DNA of 64,000 nt, taken from the NCBI RefSeq assembly GCF_014642675.1, contig NZ_BMIS01000012.1:23844-87843 (forward strand). The letters are read 5' to 3'. Under the pieces are notes generated by a model. It was not told the origin of the DNA. It was given only the letters and a program-made list of their open reading frames with translations, and did no database searches. Of the stretch, positions 36,236 to 45,044 are shown in pieces (position 1 is the stretch's first letter; each line of letters opens with the position of its first letter). The stretch is from Nesterenkonia cremea (GTDB taxonomy: Bacteria > Actinomycetota > Actinomycetes > Actinomycetales > Micrococcaceae). The translations under genes were made by a program, and so were the position numbers.

Positions 36236-36430
36236 CGCTCCTTTCAGTCGTGGGACATGAAGCTGTCACACAGCAGGAGCGGCCGAGGCGAGGCCTCGCT
36301 TTGCAGGGCGGCTCCGCAGAATGCGGAACTCCCTTACGGCCGTGAACTTTTTGAATATTTCGTGACAGTGTCACCAAATATACCGGAACATCGCCCACGC
36401 TGTGACGATATGTTCAGGTGGGTGGCGACC
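36236..36430 (-). promoter_or_regulatory. AT-rich promoter and structured leader of methyltransferase gene
   Basis: Between 36345 and 36416 the sequence is much richer in A+T than its surroundings. It contains a 13-base palindrome GTGACA-g-TGTCAC (36362-36374) and an inverted pair GAACAT/ATGTTC (36386-36415). Downstream in the leader are hairpins TCCGCA/TGCGGA (36313-36327), GCGAGGCCTCGC (36288-36299) and GCTGT/ACAGC (36262-36274) close to the ribosome site. This suggests a repressor operator, perhaps with RNA-level control. Confidence 0.5.
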
Positions 36431-37144
36431 CTAGCGCGCCAAATCATCAAACTGGGAGTGCGAGGACCGGCTGGCCTCCGCGCCGGGTGCGCCGTAGACA
36501 TGCACCTCGCCCAGCAACGTCCACCCCAGGAATTCGTAGAGTTCCCGGCCGTCCCCGGTGGCGACAAGCAGGCCCTCCTCCACGTCCTGCTCCAACGCGA
36601 TCGCGATCAGTGCGCGGGTCACAAAGGTTCCCAGGCCCTGACGCCGGAAGTTCGGGGAGGTGAAGATGCGGTCCAGGATCGCGTAGTTGCCGACCACGGC
36701 GACCCGCCCGCGTGCGGCGACCTGAGCTTCATCGCCCTCGTCGTCGAAGACGGTGAACAGAGTCCACCCCTCGAAGTCCTGCCGCTTGGTGGTGTAGCCC
36801 TCCGGAGTGATCGGGTCCTCGACGTCCTGAGTGTCCATATCGACGACCATCAGCTTCTCTTCGTCGCTGATCTTCTCCAGCCCGTCGATGCTGGCGGCGT
36901 CCAGGGTCTCGTCCCCGGGCGCGGCGACGATGGTGAGCAGTCGCTCCGGGCTCTTGGCCACCGAGGAGGAGACTTTGCGCAGGTCGGTCTCCTCAGGGGA
37001 GAAGATGACGTATTCCCACGCATCGGAGTCGCCGGAGCGCAGGGCCGAGTGGACGGCGCCCTCATGGCTGACGTCATAGTCATGGGTCCTCGCCCAGCCG
37101 GTGACCCAATCCCGGACGAGTGCGTCGTTCAGCTCACTAGTCAT
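36431..37144 (-). CDS. GNAT family N-acetyltransferase
   Basis: A 237-residue protein. The C-terminal half carries the GNAT acetyl-CoA loop SPNFRRQGLGTFVTRALIAIAL preceded by a beta strand (RVAVVGNYAILDRIFT); the N-terminal half (about 1-120) is acidic and not assigned. Substrate is unknown. ATG 37144 has TATATG 8 nt upstream, and the gene is divergent from trhO across 100 bases. Downstream lies the AT-rich control region of the methyltransferase gene. Confidence 0.82.
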   Translation of the reverse strand: MTSELNDALVRDWVTGWARTHDYDVSHEGAVHSALRSGDSDAWEYVIFSPEETDLRKVSSSVAKSPERLLTIVAAPGDETLDAASIDGLEKISDEEKLMVVDMDTQDVEDPITPEGYTTKRQDFEGWTLFTVFDDEGDEAQVAARGRVAVVGNYAILDRIFTSPNFRRQGLGTFVTRALIAIALEQDVEEGLLVATGDGRELYEFLGWTLLGEVHVYGAPGAEASRSSHSQFDDLAR

Positions 37145-37152
37145 GCAACGAC

Positions 37153-37158
37153 CATATA
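37153..37158 (-). promoter_or_regulatory. -10 element of GNAT gene, leaderless type
   Basis: TATATG on the minus strand lies 8 nt before ATG 37144. Confidence 0.4.
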
Positions 37159-37231
37159 AGAGGTCCGGCGGTTAGACCATAGGGAATCTGCACCTCAGCG
37201 ACTGCCGGTGCCTGGATCGGGCCTTCGACGG

Positions 37232-37237
37232 TACCCT
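37232..37237 (+). promoter_or_regulatory. -10 element of trhO, leaderless type
   Basis: TACCCT lies 7 nt before GTG 37245. The GGAG next to this start is too close to act as a ribosome site, which fits a leaderless message. Confidence 0.45.
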
Positions 37238-37244
37238 CATAGGA

Positions 37245-38204
37245 GTGAATGAATCCCGCATCGTCCTGTATTACGCCTTCACGCCGCTCCCCGATCCGGA
37301 GGCCGTGAAGCTCTGGCAGCACACGCTGTGCCGCGAGTTGGGCCTGAAGGGCCGCATCCTGATCTCGGAGCACGGGATCAACGGCACCGTCGGCGGCGAT
37401 ATGAAGGCCGTGAAGAAGTATGTGAAGCAGACCCGCTCCTATGCGCCCTTCAAGTCCATGGAGTTCAAATGGTCCGAAGGCGGCGCCGAGCAGTTCCCGC
37501 GCCTCTCCGTGAAGGTCAGGCCCGAACTGGTGGCCTTCGGGGTGCCGGAGGAGGTCGAGGTGGACTCCTCCGGCGTCGTCGGGGGCGGTGAGCATCTGAA
37601 GCCGGAGCAGGTCCACGAGCTGGTGGAGCGCAAGCGTGCCGAGGGCACCGAGGTGACCTTCTTCGACGGCCGCAACGCCATGGAGGCCCAGATCGGCCGG
37701 TTCAAGGACGCCGTGGTGCCTGACACCGAGACCACCCGCGACTTCATCCGCGAGCTGGACTCCGGCAGATATGACCATCTGAAGGACCAGCCGGTGGTCA
37801 CCTACTGCACCGGTGGCATCCGCTGCGAGGTGCTCTCCTCGCTGATGCGCAGGCGCGGGTTCCAGGACGTCTACCAGATCGACGGCGGGATCGTCCGCTA
37901 CGGCGAGACCTACGGCGACTCCGGCCTCTGGGAGGGCGAGCTCTACGTCTTCGACGGCCGGATGAACACCCGCTTCAGCGAGGACGCCGAGACCATCGGC
38001 GAATGCTCCAGCTGCGGCGGCCCCACCTCCGAGTTCTACAACTGCATGGACCGCGGCTGCTCCACGCTGAAGCTCTACTGCCAGGACTGCCGACACATCC
38101 CGGAGACCCAGCGGTGTGCGAACTGCGAGGCGCGGCTGCAGGAGAATCCGGACCACCCCAACTCCGGTCCGCTGGAGAAGCCCCGCCGCTCCCAGCAGGC
38201 CTGA
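37245..38204 (+). CDS. trhO: tRNA uridine-34 hydroxylase, rhodanese family
   Basis: A 319-residue YceA/TrhO protein. It has the N-terminal domain ([29 protein letters not shown]), a rhodanese domain with the catalytic Cys in [10 protein letters not shown], and a C-terminal Cys-rich segment ([27 protein letters not shown]). TrhO uses O2 to convert uridine 34 to 5-hydroxyuridine in some tRNAs. The usual DxRN motif reads FDGRNAMEA here. It starts with GTG 37245 from a leaderless-type promoter. The methyltransferase gene follows 86 bases later. Confidence 0.9.
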   Translation: MNESRIVLYYAFTPLPDPEAVKLWQHTLCRELGLKGRILISEHGINGTVGGDMKAVKKYVKQTRSYAPFKSMEFKWSEGGAEQFPRLSVKVRPELVAFGVPEEVEVDSSGVVGGGEHLKPEQVHELVERKRAEGTEVTFFDGRNAMEAQIGRFKDAVVPDTETTRDFIRELDSGRYDHLKDQPVVTYCTGGIRCEVLSSLMRRRGFQDVYQIDGGIVRYGETYGDSGLWEGELYVFDGRMNTRFSEDAETIGECSSCGGPTSEFYNCMDRGCSTLKLYCQDCRHIPETQRCANCEARLQENPDHPNSGPLEKPRRSQQA

Positions 38205-38290
38205 GGACGTCCGCGGGCGGCCCCCGCGACGCCAGGAGTGCACAGCCTGTGCCCGAGCTGCCCACGCCGCTGTGAGAGAGAAGGAAGAGC

Positions 38291-40051
38291 ATGACGACGA
38301 CGCCGACCCCTCCGGCCCCCGCCGCCGCGGAGAAGAGCCTGATCGCCCGCCTGCGCGCGGACCTGGCCGCAGCCCGGTTCACCAATGATGAGGTGGCCCA
38401 GCTGCTGGGGGCCGATGCCGTCGCCGCCCTGGACCGGGAGCAGATCGTCCCGGGCCAGCTGCGCATCCTCGAGCTCTTCGCCCAGGCTGCCGGGACTCAG
38501 CGCCCGCGCCCGGCCGACCAGGCCGGAGACCGTCCCGCCACCGGCTCCGCGCCGCTCTCCCCGCGGGCCGGACGGGCCATCACCGCCCGGGCCGACGCCG
38601 AGCAGGTGGACCCCTGTGCTGTGCTCACCGGCCTATGGCTGCTGGCCCTGGACGTCACCGCCGAACAGCTCGACGCCTCCCTGCCCCAGGTCCGCACCGA
38701 GGGCCTGGAGCAGCTGAACCTGGTCCGCAGCGAGGTCACCCTTGAGGGGACCTTCGTCCGGCCGCAGGTGGATCTGCGCCCCTATGAGGCCGAACAGCAG
38801 GAGGGCACCGCTCATCTGTGGGTGACCAGCGACCTCTCGGCACACCAGATGGACGGGCCGCTGCCGGCCGACCATGTGCTCGGCGTCGGGCAGGCCAGCC
38901 TGACCCTGGCCTCCATCACCCACCGCCCGCAGGTGCGCCGCGCGTTGGATGTGGGCACCGGCTGCGGGATCCAGCTCTTCCACCTGCTCGATCACGCCGA
39001 GCACGTGGTGGGCACCGACCTCTCCGAGCGCGCTCTGGACTTCACTCGCTTCAACCTGCTGCTCAACACCGAGGCGCTGGGCCTGGACCCGGAGGACCTG
39101 GGTGCGCGGGTGGAGCTGCTCCACGGCAGCCTGCTGGAGCCGGTGGCCGGGCGCAGCTTCGACCTGGTGGTCTCCAATCCGCCGTTCGTCATCACGCCCC
39201 GGACCGAGGATGAGTCGGCGGAGGAGCGCTACACCTACCGCGACGGCGGCCGCGAGGGTGACACCCTCATGGAGGAGCTCATCACCGGACTGCCGGAGAT
39301 CCTCACCGCGGGCGCCACTGCCCAGATGCTGGGCAACTGGGAGATCCACCGCGGCACTGAGGGGTCCGGAGGCTGGTCCGAGCGCCCGCGCAGCTGGGCC
39401 CTGGCCGCAGGTCTGCACGCCTGGTTCGTCCAGCGGGACTTCCAGAACCCGGCCGGCTATGCCGAGACCTGGCTGCGGGACGCTTCCGAGGAGCGAGATC
39501 TGGCCGACTACCGGCGTCGCTATGCCGACTATCTGCAGGACTTCGAGGACCGCGGCGTGGCCGGAGTGGGCTTCGGGATGATCTGGCTGCAGAAGCCGGT
39601 CCCGGGCGCACCGGCGTCGGGCTCTGTGGAGGAGCCCGACGGCGTCGACACCTCCGATGGTCTGTGGCGGCGCTTCGAGGAGCTGACCGGGGAGGTCCAG
39701 CAGCCGTTGGGCCCGGTGATCGGCCGCACCGCCGAGCGCGCTCTGGCCGTGCGTGAGGATGCGGCGGCCGCGCTGGAGCAGATCCTGATCGCCCCGGAGG
39801 ATGTGACCGAGGAGCGCTATCAGCGCTTCGGCGCTCAGCATCCTGAGGTCATCCTGGCCCGTCAGGGCGGCGGGCTCCGGCGCGCGCGTCCGGTCAGCAG
39901 CGCGGCGGCCGGTCTGCTGGGCGCGGCCGACGGTGAGTTCACCGTCTCCCAGCTGATCACCGCCGTGGCCTCGCTGATCGACGCCGAGGAGGAGCCCCTG
40001 CGCGAGGAGATCCTCGACCTCTACGTCGAAGGCTTCCTCACCCACCCCTGA
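38291..40051 (+). CDS. large class I methyltransferase (actinobacterial, HemK-like core)
   Basis: A 586-residue protein with three parts. An N-terminal helical domain (about 1-200) is typical of an actinobacterial family often annotated DUF7059. A Rossmann methyltransferase core has ALDVGTGCGIQLFHLL and VVSNPPFVITPR, the NPPF motif of enzymes that methylate amide or amino nitrogen. A C-terminal accessory domain starts at about 440. Substrate could be protein Gln, RNA or DNA; I cannot decide. It lies directly upstream of topA. A GAAGGAAG ribosome site precedes ATG 38291. Confidence 0.82.
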   Translation: MTTTPTPPAPAAAEKSLIARLRADLAAARFTNDEVAQLLGADAVAALDREQIVPGQLRILELFAQAAGTQRPRPADQAGDRPATGSAPLSPRAGRAITARADAEQVDPCAVLTGLWLLALDVTAEQLDASLPQVRTEGLEQLNLVRSEVTLEGTFVRPQVDLRPYEAEQQEGTAHLWVTSDLSAHQMDGPLPADHVLGVGQASLTLASITHRPQVRRALDVGTGCGIQLFHLLDHAEHVVGTDLSERALDFTRFNLLLNTEALGLDPEDLGARVELLHGSLLEPVAGRSFDLVVSNPPFVITPRTEDESAEERYTYRDGGREGDTLMEELITGLPEILTAGATAQMLGNWEIHRGTEGSGGWSERPRSWALAAGLHAWFVQRDFQNPAGYAETWLRDASEERDLADYRRRYADYLQDFEDRGVAGVGFGMIWLQKPVPGAPASGSVEEPDGVDTSDGLWRRFEELTGEVQQPLGPVIGRTAERALAVREDAAAALEQILIAPEDVTEERYQRFGAQHPEVILARQGGGLRRARPVSSAAAGLLGAADGEFTVSQLITAVASLIDAEEEPLREEILDLYVEGFLTHP

Positions 40052-40095
40052 GCTTCCACCCGCCTCCGCCGCACAGACCTGAGAAACCCCGCTGT

Positions 40096-40101
40096 TATAG
40101 T
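40096..40101 (+). promoter_or_regulatory. topA: -10 element of topA
   Basis: TATAGT lies in the 107-base gap before topA and would give a leader of about 55 bases with an AGGAG ribosome site. No clear -35 element is seen. Confidence 0.45.
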
Positions 40102-40158
40102 GAGCTTCCGACGGCCCGTCCGTCGTATACGCACCCGTCACCTGGTTCTAGGAGAGCA

Positions 40159-42954
40159 GTGCCCGCAGGCAAGAAGCTCGTGATCGTCGAGTCCCCGGCC
40201 AAGTCCAAGTCCATCGCCAAGTATCTGGGCGATGACTTCATCGTCGACGCATCGGCCGGGCATATCCGTGACCTGCCGCAGCCCTCCGATCTGCCTGCGG
40301 ACATGAAGAAGGGCCCCTTCGGCAAGTTCGCGGTGAATCCGGAGGAGGGCTTCAAGCCCTACTACGTGATCTCCGACTCCAAGAAGTCCAAGGTGCGGGA
40401 GCTCAAGGCGCGGCTGAAGGAAGCCGATGAGCTCTATCTGGCCCCCGATGCCGACCGCGAGGGTGAGGCCATCGCGTGGCATCTCCTGGAGGTCCTCAAG
40501 CCCAAGGTCCCGGTCTACCGGATGACCTTCACCGAGATCACCCGCGAGGGCATCACCCGTGCTCTGGAGAACGTCCGCGAGATCGATCAGGATCTGGTGG
40601 ACGCCCAGGAGACCCGCCGCATCCTGGACCGCCTGTTCGGCTATGAGCTCTCCCCGGTGCTGTGGCGCAAGGTGGGCAAGGGTCTCTCGGCCGGCCGTGT
40701 CCAGTCCGTGGCCACCCGCCTGGTGGTGGAGCGCGAGCGTGAGCGCATGGCCTTCATCCCGGCGTCGTACTGGGACCTCAGCGGCACCTTCTCCACCGAC
40801 GGCGGCGAGGAGTTCACGGCCAAGCTGACGGCCCTGGACGGTTCCCGCATCGCCACCGGCTCCGACTTCGATGACCGCGGCGAGCTGAAGCAGACCCGCT
40901 CCAAGCAGGACGTGGCCGTCCTGAAGAGGGACGACGCCGAGTCGCTGGCCTCCGGCCTGACCGACGCCCCCTTCTCTGTGGACTCCCTGGAGGAGAAGCC
41001 CTACAGCCGTCGTCCCCAGCCGGCCTTCATCACCTCCACCCTGCAGCAGGAGGCGGCGCGGCGTCTGCGCTTCTCCTCGCGGGTGACCATGCAGGTGGCG
41101 CAGCGTCTCTACGAGAACGGCTACATCACCTATATGCGTACCGACTCGGTCACGCTCTCCAATGAGGCCGTCCAGGCGGCCCGCCGCCAGGCCACCGAGC
41201 TCTACGGCGCGGACCACGTGCCGGAGAAGCCGCGCTTCTACGCCAAGAAGAACGAGTCCGCCCAGGAGGCCCACGAGGCCATCCGTCCGGCCGGTGACCA
41301 CTTCCGCACTCCGGGCCAGGTGGCCAACCAGCTCTCCGCGGATGAGTTCAAGCTCTACGAGCTGATCTGGAAGCGCACCGTCGCCTCCCAGATGCAGGAC
41401 GCCAAGGGCTTCACCGCCTCGGTGCGGCTCACCGGTGAGGCCGCCGACGGCCGCCGCGCCACCTTCGGCGCCTCCGGCACCGTCATCACCTTCCCCGGCT
41501 TCCTGGCCGCCTATGAGGAGGTCAAGGAGCAGGAGGAGTCCGACGCCGCCAAGGCCAAGGATTCGAATAAGCGGCTGCCCAAGCTGGAGGAGGGCGAGAA
41601 GCTCACCGGCGAGGACATCGAGGCCAAGGGCCACGAGACCACCCCGCCGGCCCGCTACACCGAGGCCTCCATCGTCGCGGAGCTGGAGAAGCGGGAGATC
41701 GGCCGTCCCTCCACCTACGCGCCCACCATCTCGACCATCATGGACCGCGGCTACGTGACCAAGCGCGGTTCGGCCCTGGTGCCGTCGTGGACCGCGTTCA
41801 GCGTGATCCGCCTGCTGGAGGAGCATTTCGGCCGCTATGTGAACTATGACTTCACCGCCCGCATGGAGGACGACCTCGACCAGATCGCCCGCGGCGAGAT
41901 CGAGCGGGAGGCCTGGCTGCAGGGCTTCTACTTCGGCGCCTCCTCCGGTGAGCAGGGGCTGAAAGACGTGGTGGACAACCTGGGCGAGATCGACGCCCGG
42001 GCCATCAACTCCATGGCGGTGGCTGAGAACACCCACCTGCGGGTGGGCCGCTACGGGCCGTATCTGGAGCGTCCCAATCCGGACGGTGTCGTGGACGCCG
42101 AGGGCGAGCTGGAGGTGCAGCGGGCCAACCTGCCGCAGGATCTGGCCCCGGATGAGCTCACCGCCCAGAAGGTGGAGGAGCTCTTCGAGCAGGCGAAGCA
42201 CTCGGGCAAGGTCCTGGGCGACGATCCGGGGACCGGCCGCGAGATCGTGGCCAAGGACGGCCGCTACGGCCCCTATGTCACCGAGGTCATCCCGGAGATG
42301 ACCGAGGAGGAGCTGCAGTCCTATCTGGACGCCCAGCCCACCGAGTACTACAAGAACGGCAAGCCCAAGCCCAAGAAGAAGCCTGCCAAGCAGAAGCCGC
42401 GCACCGGCTCGCTGCTCAGCGGCATGACCCTGGAGACGGTGTCTCTGGAGGATGCGCTGAAGATCCTCTCGCTGCCGCGCGTGGTGGGAACCGACGACGA
42501 CGGCGAGGAGATCACCGCTCAGAACGGCCGCTTCGGTCCGTATCTGAAGAAGGGCAGCGACTCCCGCTCCCTGGAGTCCGAGGACCAGATGTTCACCATC
42601 ACCGTGGACGAGGCGAAGAAGATCTACGCCCAGCCCAAGCAGCGGGGACGCCGCGCGGCCCAGCCGCCGCTGGCGGAGTTCGGCAGCGACCCGACCACGG
42701 AGAAGCCGGTGGTGGTCAAGGACGGCCGCTTCGGCCCCTATGTCACCGACGGCGAGACCAACGTGACGGTGCCGCGCAGCGTCTCGGTGGAGCAGCTCAC
42801 CAAGGAGCACGCCTACTCGCTGCTGGCGGAGAAGCGGGCCAAGGGTCCGGCCAAGAAGAGCACCGCCAAGAAGTCTGCTGCCAAGAAGTCTGGCGCCACC
42901 AAGAAGAGCACAACGAAGAAGTCGACGGCCAGCACCAAGGCCGGAGCCTCCTAG
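40159..42954 (+). CDS. topA: DNA topoisomerase I
   Basis: A 931-residue type IA topoisomerase that relaxes negative supercoils. Toprim domain: IVESPAKSKSIAKYLG and APDADREGEAIAWHLL. The active-site Tyr is Tyr325 in ITYMRTDSVTLS, and SAGRVQSVATRLVV is present. Instead of zinc fingers it has repeated C-terminal modules marked GRYGPY or GRFGPY and a Lys/Ala/Ser/Thr-rich basic tail of about 40 residues, as in other actinobacterial enzymes. It starts with GTG 40159 after AGGAG. The Ppx/GppA gene follows after 12 bases. Confidence 0.95.
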   Translation: MPAGKKLVIVESPAKSKSIAKYLGDDFIVDASAGHIRDLPQPSDLPADMKKGPFGKFAVNPEEGFKPYYVISDSKKSKVRELKARLKEADELYLAPDADREGEAIAWHLLEVLKPKVPVYRMTFTEITREGITRALENVREIDQDLVDAQETRRILDRLFGYELSPVLWRKVGKGLSAGRVQSVATRLVVERERERMAFIPASYWDLSGTFSTDGGEEFTAKLTALDGSRIATGSDFDDRGELKQTRSKQDVAVLKRDDAESLASGLTDAPFSVDSLEEKPYSRRPQPAFITSTLQQEAARRLRFSSRVTMQVAQRLYENGYITYMRTDSVTLSNEAVQAARRQATELYGADHVPEKPRFYAKKNESAQEAHEAIRPAGDHFRTPGQVANQLSADEFKLYELIWKRTVASQMQDAKGFTASVRLTGEAADGRRATFGASGTVITFPGFLAAYEEVKEQEESDAAKAKDSNKRLPKLEEGEKLTGEDIEAKGHETTPPARYTEASIVAELEKREIGRPSTYAPTISTIMDRGYVTKRGSALVPSWTAFSVIRLLEEHFGRYVNYDFTARMEDDLDQIARGEIEREAWLQGFYFGASSGEQGLKDVVDNLGEIDARAINSMAVAENTHLRVGRYGPYLERPNPDGVVDAEGELEVQRANLPQDLAPDELTAQKVEELFEQAKHSGKVLGDDPGTGREIVAKDGRYGPYVTEVIPEMTEEELQSYLDAQPTEYYKNGKPKPKKKPAKQKPRTGSLLSGMTLETVSLEDALKILSLPRVVGTDDDGEEITAQNGRFGPYLKKGSDSRSLESEDQMFTITVDEAKKIYAQPKQRGRRAAQPPLAEFGSDPTTEKPVVVKDGRFGPYVTDGETNVTVPRSVSVEQLTKEHAYSLLAEKRAKGPAKKSTAKKSAAKKSGATKKSTTKKSTASTKAGAS

Positions 42955-42966
42955 GAGTTCGCAGCT

Positions 42967-44046
42967 ATGCGTCTGGGCGTGCTGGACATCGGTTCGAATA
43001 CGGTGCATCTGCTGCTGGTGGATGCACATATCGGCGCTAAGCCGGAGGCCTTCGCCTCCCATAAGCGCCCACTGTCACTGGTGAAGTACCTCGATGAGTT
43101 CGGGGCCATCACTGCGGAGGGCCAGGAGGAGCTGATCAGCTTCATCGCTGAGGCGGCGCGCTTCGCCGCCCGGCACCGGGCTGATGACATGCTCTCCTTC
43201 TGCACCTCGGCCATCCGTGAGGCCAGCAACGGTGAAGCCGTGCTGGCCCGGGTGTCCCAGGAGACCGATGTGGAGCTCATGGAGCTCACAGGGGCTCAGG
43301 AATCGGCGATGACCTTCTTCGCCGCCCGCCGCTGGCGGGGCTGGAGCGCCGGGCACATTCTGAACTTCGACATCGGAGGCGGCTCCTTCGAGATCGCCTA
43401 CGGCCAGGACGAGCTGCCGGCCACCGCCATGTCCGCCCCTCTGGGCGCTGGGCGGCTCACCCGGGACTGGCTGGCCGGGCCCACTGACACCCTGCCGGGG
43501 GAGAGGGCCGTCTTCAAGGATCAGATCCGTGAGCTGAAGACCTATGTGCGTGAGGAGCTGGAGGCGGCCCGCCGCGAGTTCCCGGCGCTGAGCCAGCATA
43601 TGGAGGTCCTGGCCACCTCCAAGACCTTCCGTTCCCTGGCCCGGATGACCGGTGCCGCCCCCTCGGCGGAGGGCCCCTATGTGAAGCGGACTCTGCACCG
43701 GAAGGACCTGAAGCCCCTGGTCAAGAAGCTGGGGGAGATGTCCGCGGCGCAGCGTGCGGAGCTGCCCGGCGTCTCGGTGACTCGAGCCCCGCAGGTCTTC
43801 GCCGGCGCCCTGGCGGCGGAGCAGGCCATGAAGGTCTTTGAGATCGAGGAGCTGCAGATCTGCCCCTGGGCTCTGCGTGAGGGCCTGATCCTGCGGCGTC
43901 TGGACGCGCTGGCCCGGGAGAAGTCCGAGGAGGTGAGCCACGCGCCCGGCGTCGGGCATGTGGATCTGGCCCGTGAGCTCAAGAAGCCGCAGCGCCCCTC
44001 CGGGCGTCCGCGCGCAGAGGCGGCGGTGGAACGTGCCCGCAGCTGA
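42967..44046 (+). CDS. Ppx/GppA family exopolyphosphatase
   Basis: A 359-residue member of the actin-like ASKHA phosphatase family: VLDIGSNTVHLLLVDA (phosphate 1), SAIREASN, and NFDIGGGSFEIAYG (phosphate 2). It probably hydrolyses polyphosphate or pppGpp. It is of the short type without an HD domain, as in the mycobacterial Ppx1/Ppx2 pair. It lies 12 bases after topA and overlaps the sugar isomerase gene by 14 bases. Confidence 0.88.
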   Translation: MRLGVLDIGSNTVHLLLVDAHIGAKPEAFASHKRPLSLVKYLDEFGAITAEGQEELISFIAEAARFAARHRADDMLSFCTSAIREASNGEAVLARVSQETDVELMELTGAQESAMTFFAARRWRGWSAGHILNFDIGGGSFEIAYGQDELPATAMSAPLGAGRLTRDWLAGPTDTLPGERAVFKDQIRELKTYVREELEAARREFPALSQHMEVLATSKTFRSLARMTGAAPSAEGPYVKRTLHRKDLKPLVKKLGEMSAAQRAELPGVSVTRAPQVFAGALAAEQAMKVFEIEELQICPWALREGLILRRLDALAREKSEEVSHAPGVGHVDLARELKKPQRPSGRPRAEAAVERARS

Positions 44047-44842
44047 TATCCCGGTGGCTCTGTCCACCTCCTCGGTGTATCCGTTGGGGGTGGCCGAGGG
44101 GTTCTCCATCGCCCAGGACCTGGGCTATGACGGGGTGGAGGTGATGGTCACCCATCGCACCGAGACGCAGCGGGCGGAGGTGCTGAACCGCCTGTCGGAG
44201 AAGTTCGGGCTGGAGATCATGGCCATCCATGCACCCACGCTGCTGCTGACCCAGCAGGTGTGGGGCTCGGCCTGGGAGAAGCTGGCCAAGAGCGCGCAGC
44301 TGGCCCTGGACGTCGGCTGCGGCGTCGTGGTGGCGCATCCGCCCTTCCGATGGCAGACCGGCTATGCGGAGGGCTTCGCCGAAGGCATCGCGGAGATCGA
44401 GGAGCGCACCGGAGTGCTCTTCGCTGTGGAGAATATGTACCCCTGGCGGGCCGGCGGCCGGGAGGCCACCATGTACCTGCCGCACTGGGATCCGGTGGAC
44501 CAGCCCTACCCCCACGTGACCTGGGACTTCTCCCATGCCGCCACGGCGGAGGCGGACTCCTGCAGCTCCGTGGAGGCGTTGGGATCGCGGCTGCGACATG
44601 TGCATCTGACCGACGGCTGGTCCAACGGCTTCAAAGACGATCACCTGATCCCCGGCCACGGCGAGCAGCGCGTGGCCGAGACCATGCAGCTCATCGGCAG
44701 CCCAGAGTTCGGCGACGGCGGCTTCGACGGCGTGGTGGCCGTGGAGGTCTCCACCCGCTCGGCCCGGAAGGTGGGGGAGCGGGAGCGGATGCTCGCGGAG
44801 TCGCTGGCCTTCGCCCGGACCCATCTGGGGCAGAGCGGCTGA
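44033..44842 (+). CDS. sugar phosphate isomerase/epimerase family protein
   Basis: A 269-residue xylose-isomerase-like TIM barrel (PF01261): VALSTSSVYPLGVAEGFSIA, GYDGVEVMV, VAHPPF, VENMYPWRA, TWDFSHA and HVHLTDGW supply probable metal ligands at strand ends. Substrate unknown. GTG 44033 (MPAADIPVALS) is inside the end of the Ppx gene. In related genomes I recall this gene lying near ppx and proC; here the restriction island follows it instead. Confidence 0.85.
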   Translation: MPAADIPVALSTSSVYPLGVAEGFSIAQDLGYDGVEVMVTHRTETQRAEVLNRLSEKFGLEIMAIHAPTLLLTQQVWGSAWEKLAKSAQLALDVGCGVVVAHPPFRWQTGYAEGFAEGIAEIEERTGVLFAVENMYPWRAGGREATMYLPHWDPVDQPYPHVTWDFSHAATAEADSCSSVEALGSRLRHVHLTDGWSNGFKDDHLIPGHGEQRVAETMQLIGSPEFGDGGFDGVVAVEVSTRSARKVGERERMLAESLAFARTHLGQSG

Positions 44843-44925
44843 CCTGACGCGATCGGCACAGAAGCTGGACTGGCTGGTGAGCGGCAGTTTCGCCCTTAAC
44901 TCGAGGCTTACTGTTTAGCTCGTGA

Positions 44926-44956
44926 TTGACAGAGCTGCTGGTGTGAGTCACATAAC
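44926..44956 (+). promoter_or_regulatory. candidate promoter and operator at left end of island
   Basis: TTGACA (44926-44931) is a consensus -35, followed after 19 bases by CATAAC. The perfect palindrome TGTGA-G-TCACA (44942-44952) overlaps the putative -10. The spacing is long, so promoter activity is uncertain. It would read the unknown gene at 45045. Confidence 0.35.
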
Positions 44957-45044
44957 GGTCTCGCGAGCGAAGTTCTGAAGCTCAGCTGTAACCTTGCTAC
45001 GGGTCTCTTCGGGCTGAGGGATCGATCGGAAGTGAGGCGGCAGA

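Noticed and set aside
40138..43062. A 974-codon open frame on the minus strand opposite topA
   Set aside because: It mirrors the codon structure of topA and has no recognisable domain. The same holds for the long minus-strand frames at 58096-60861 and 48345-49874.
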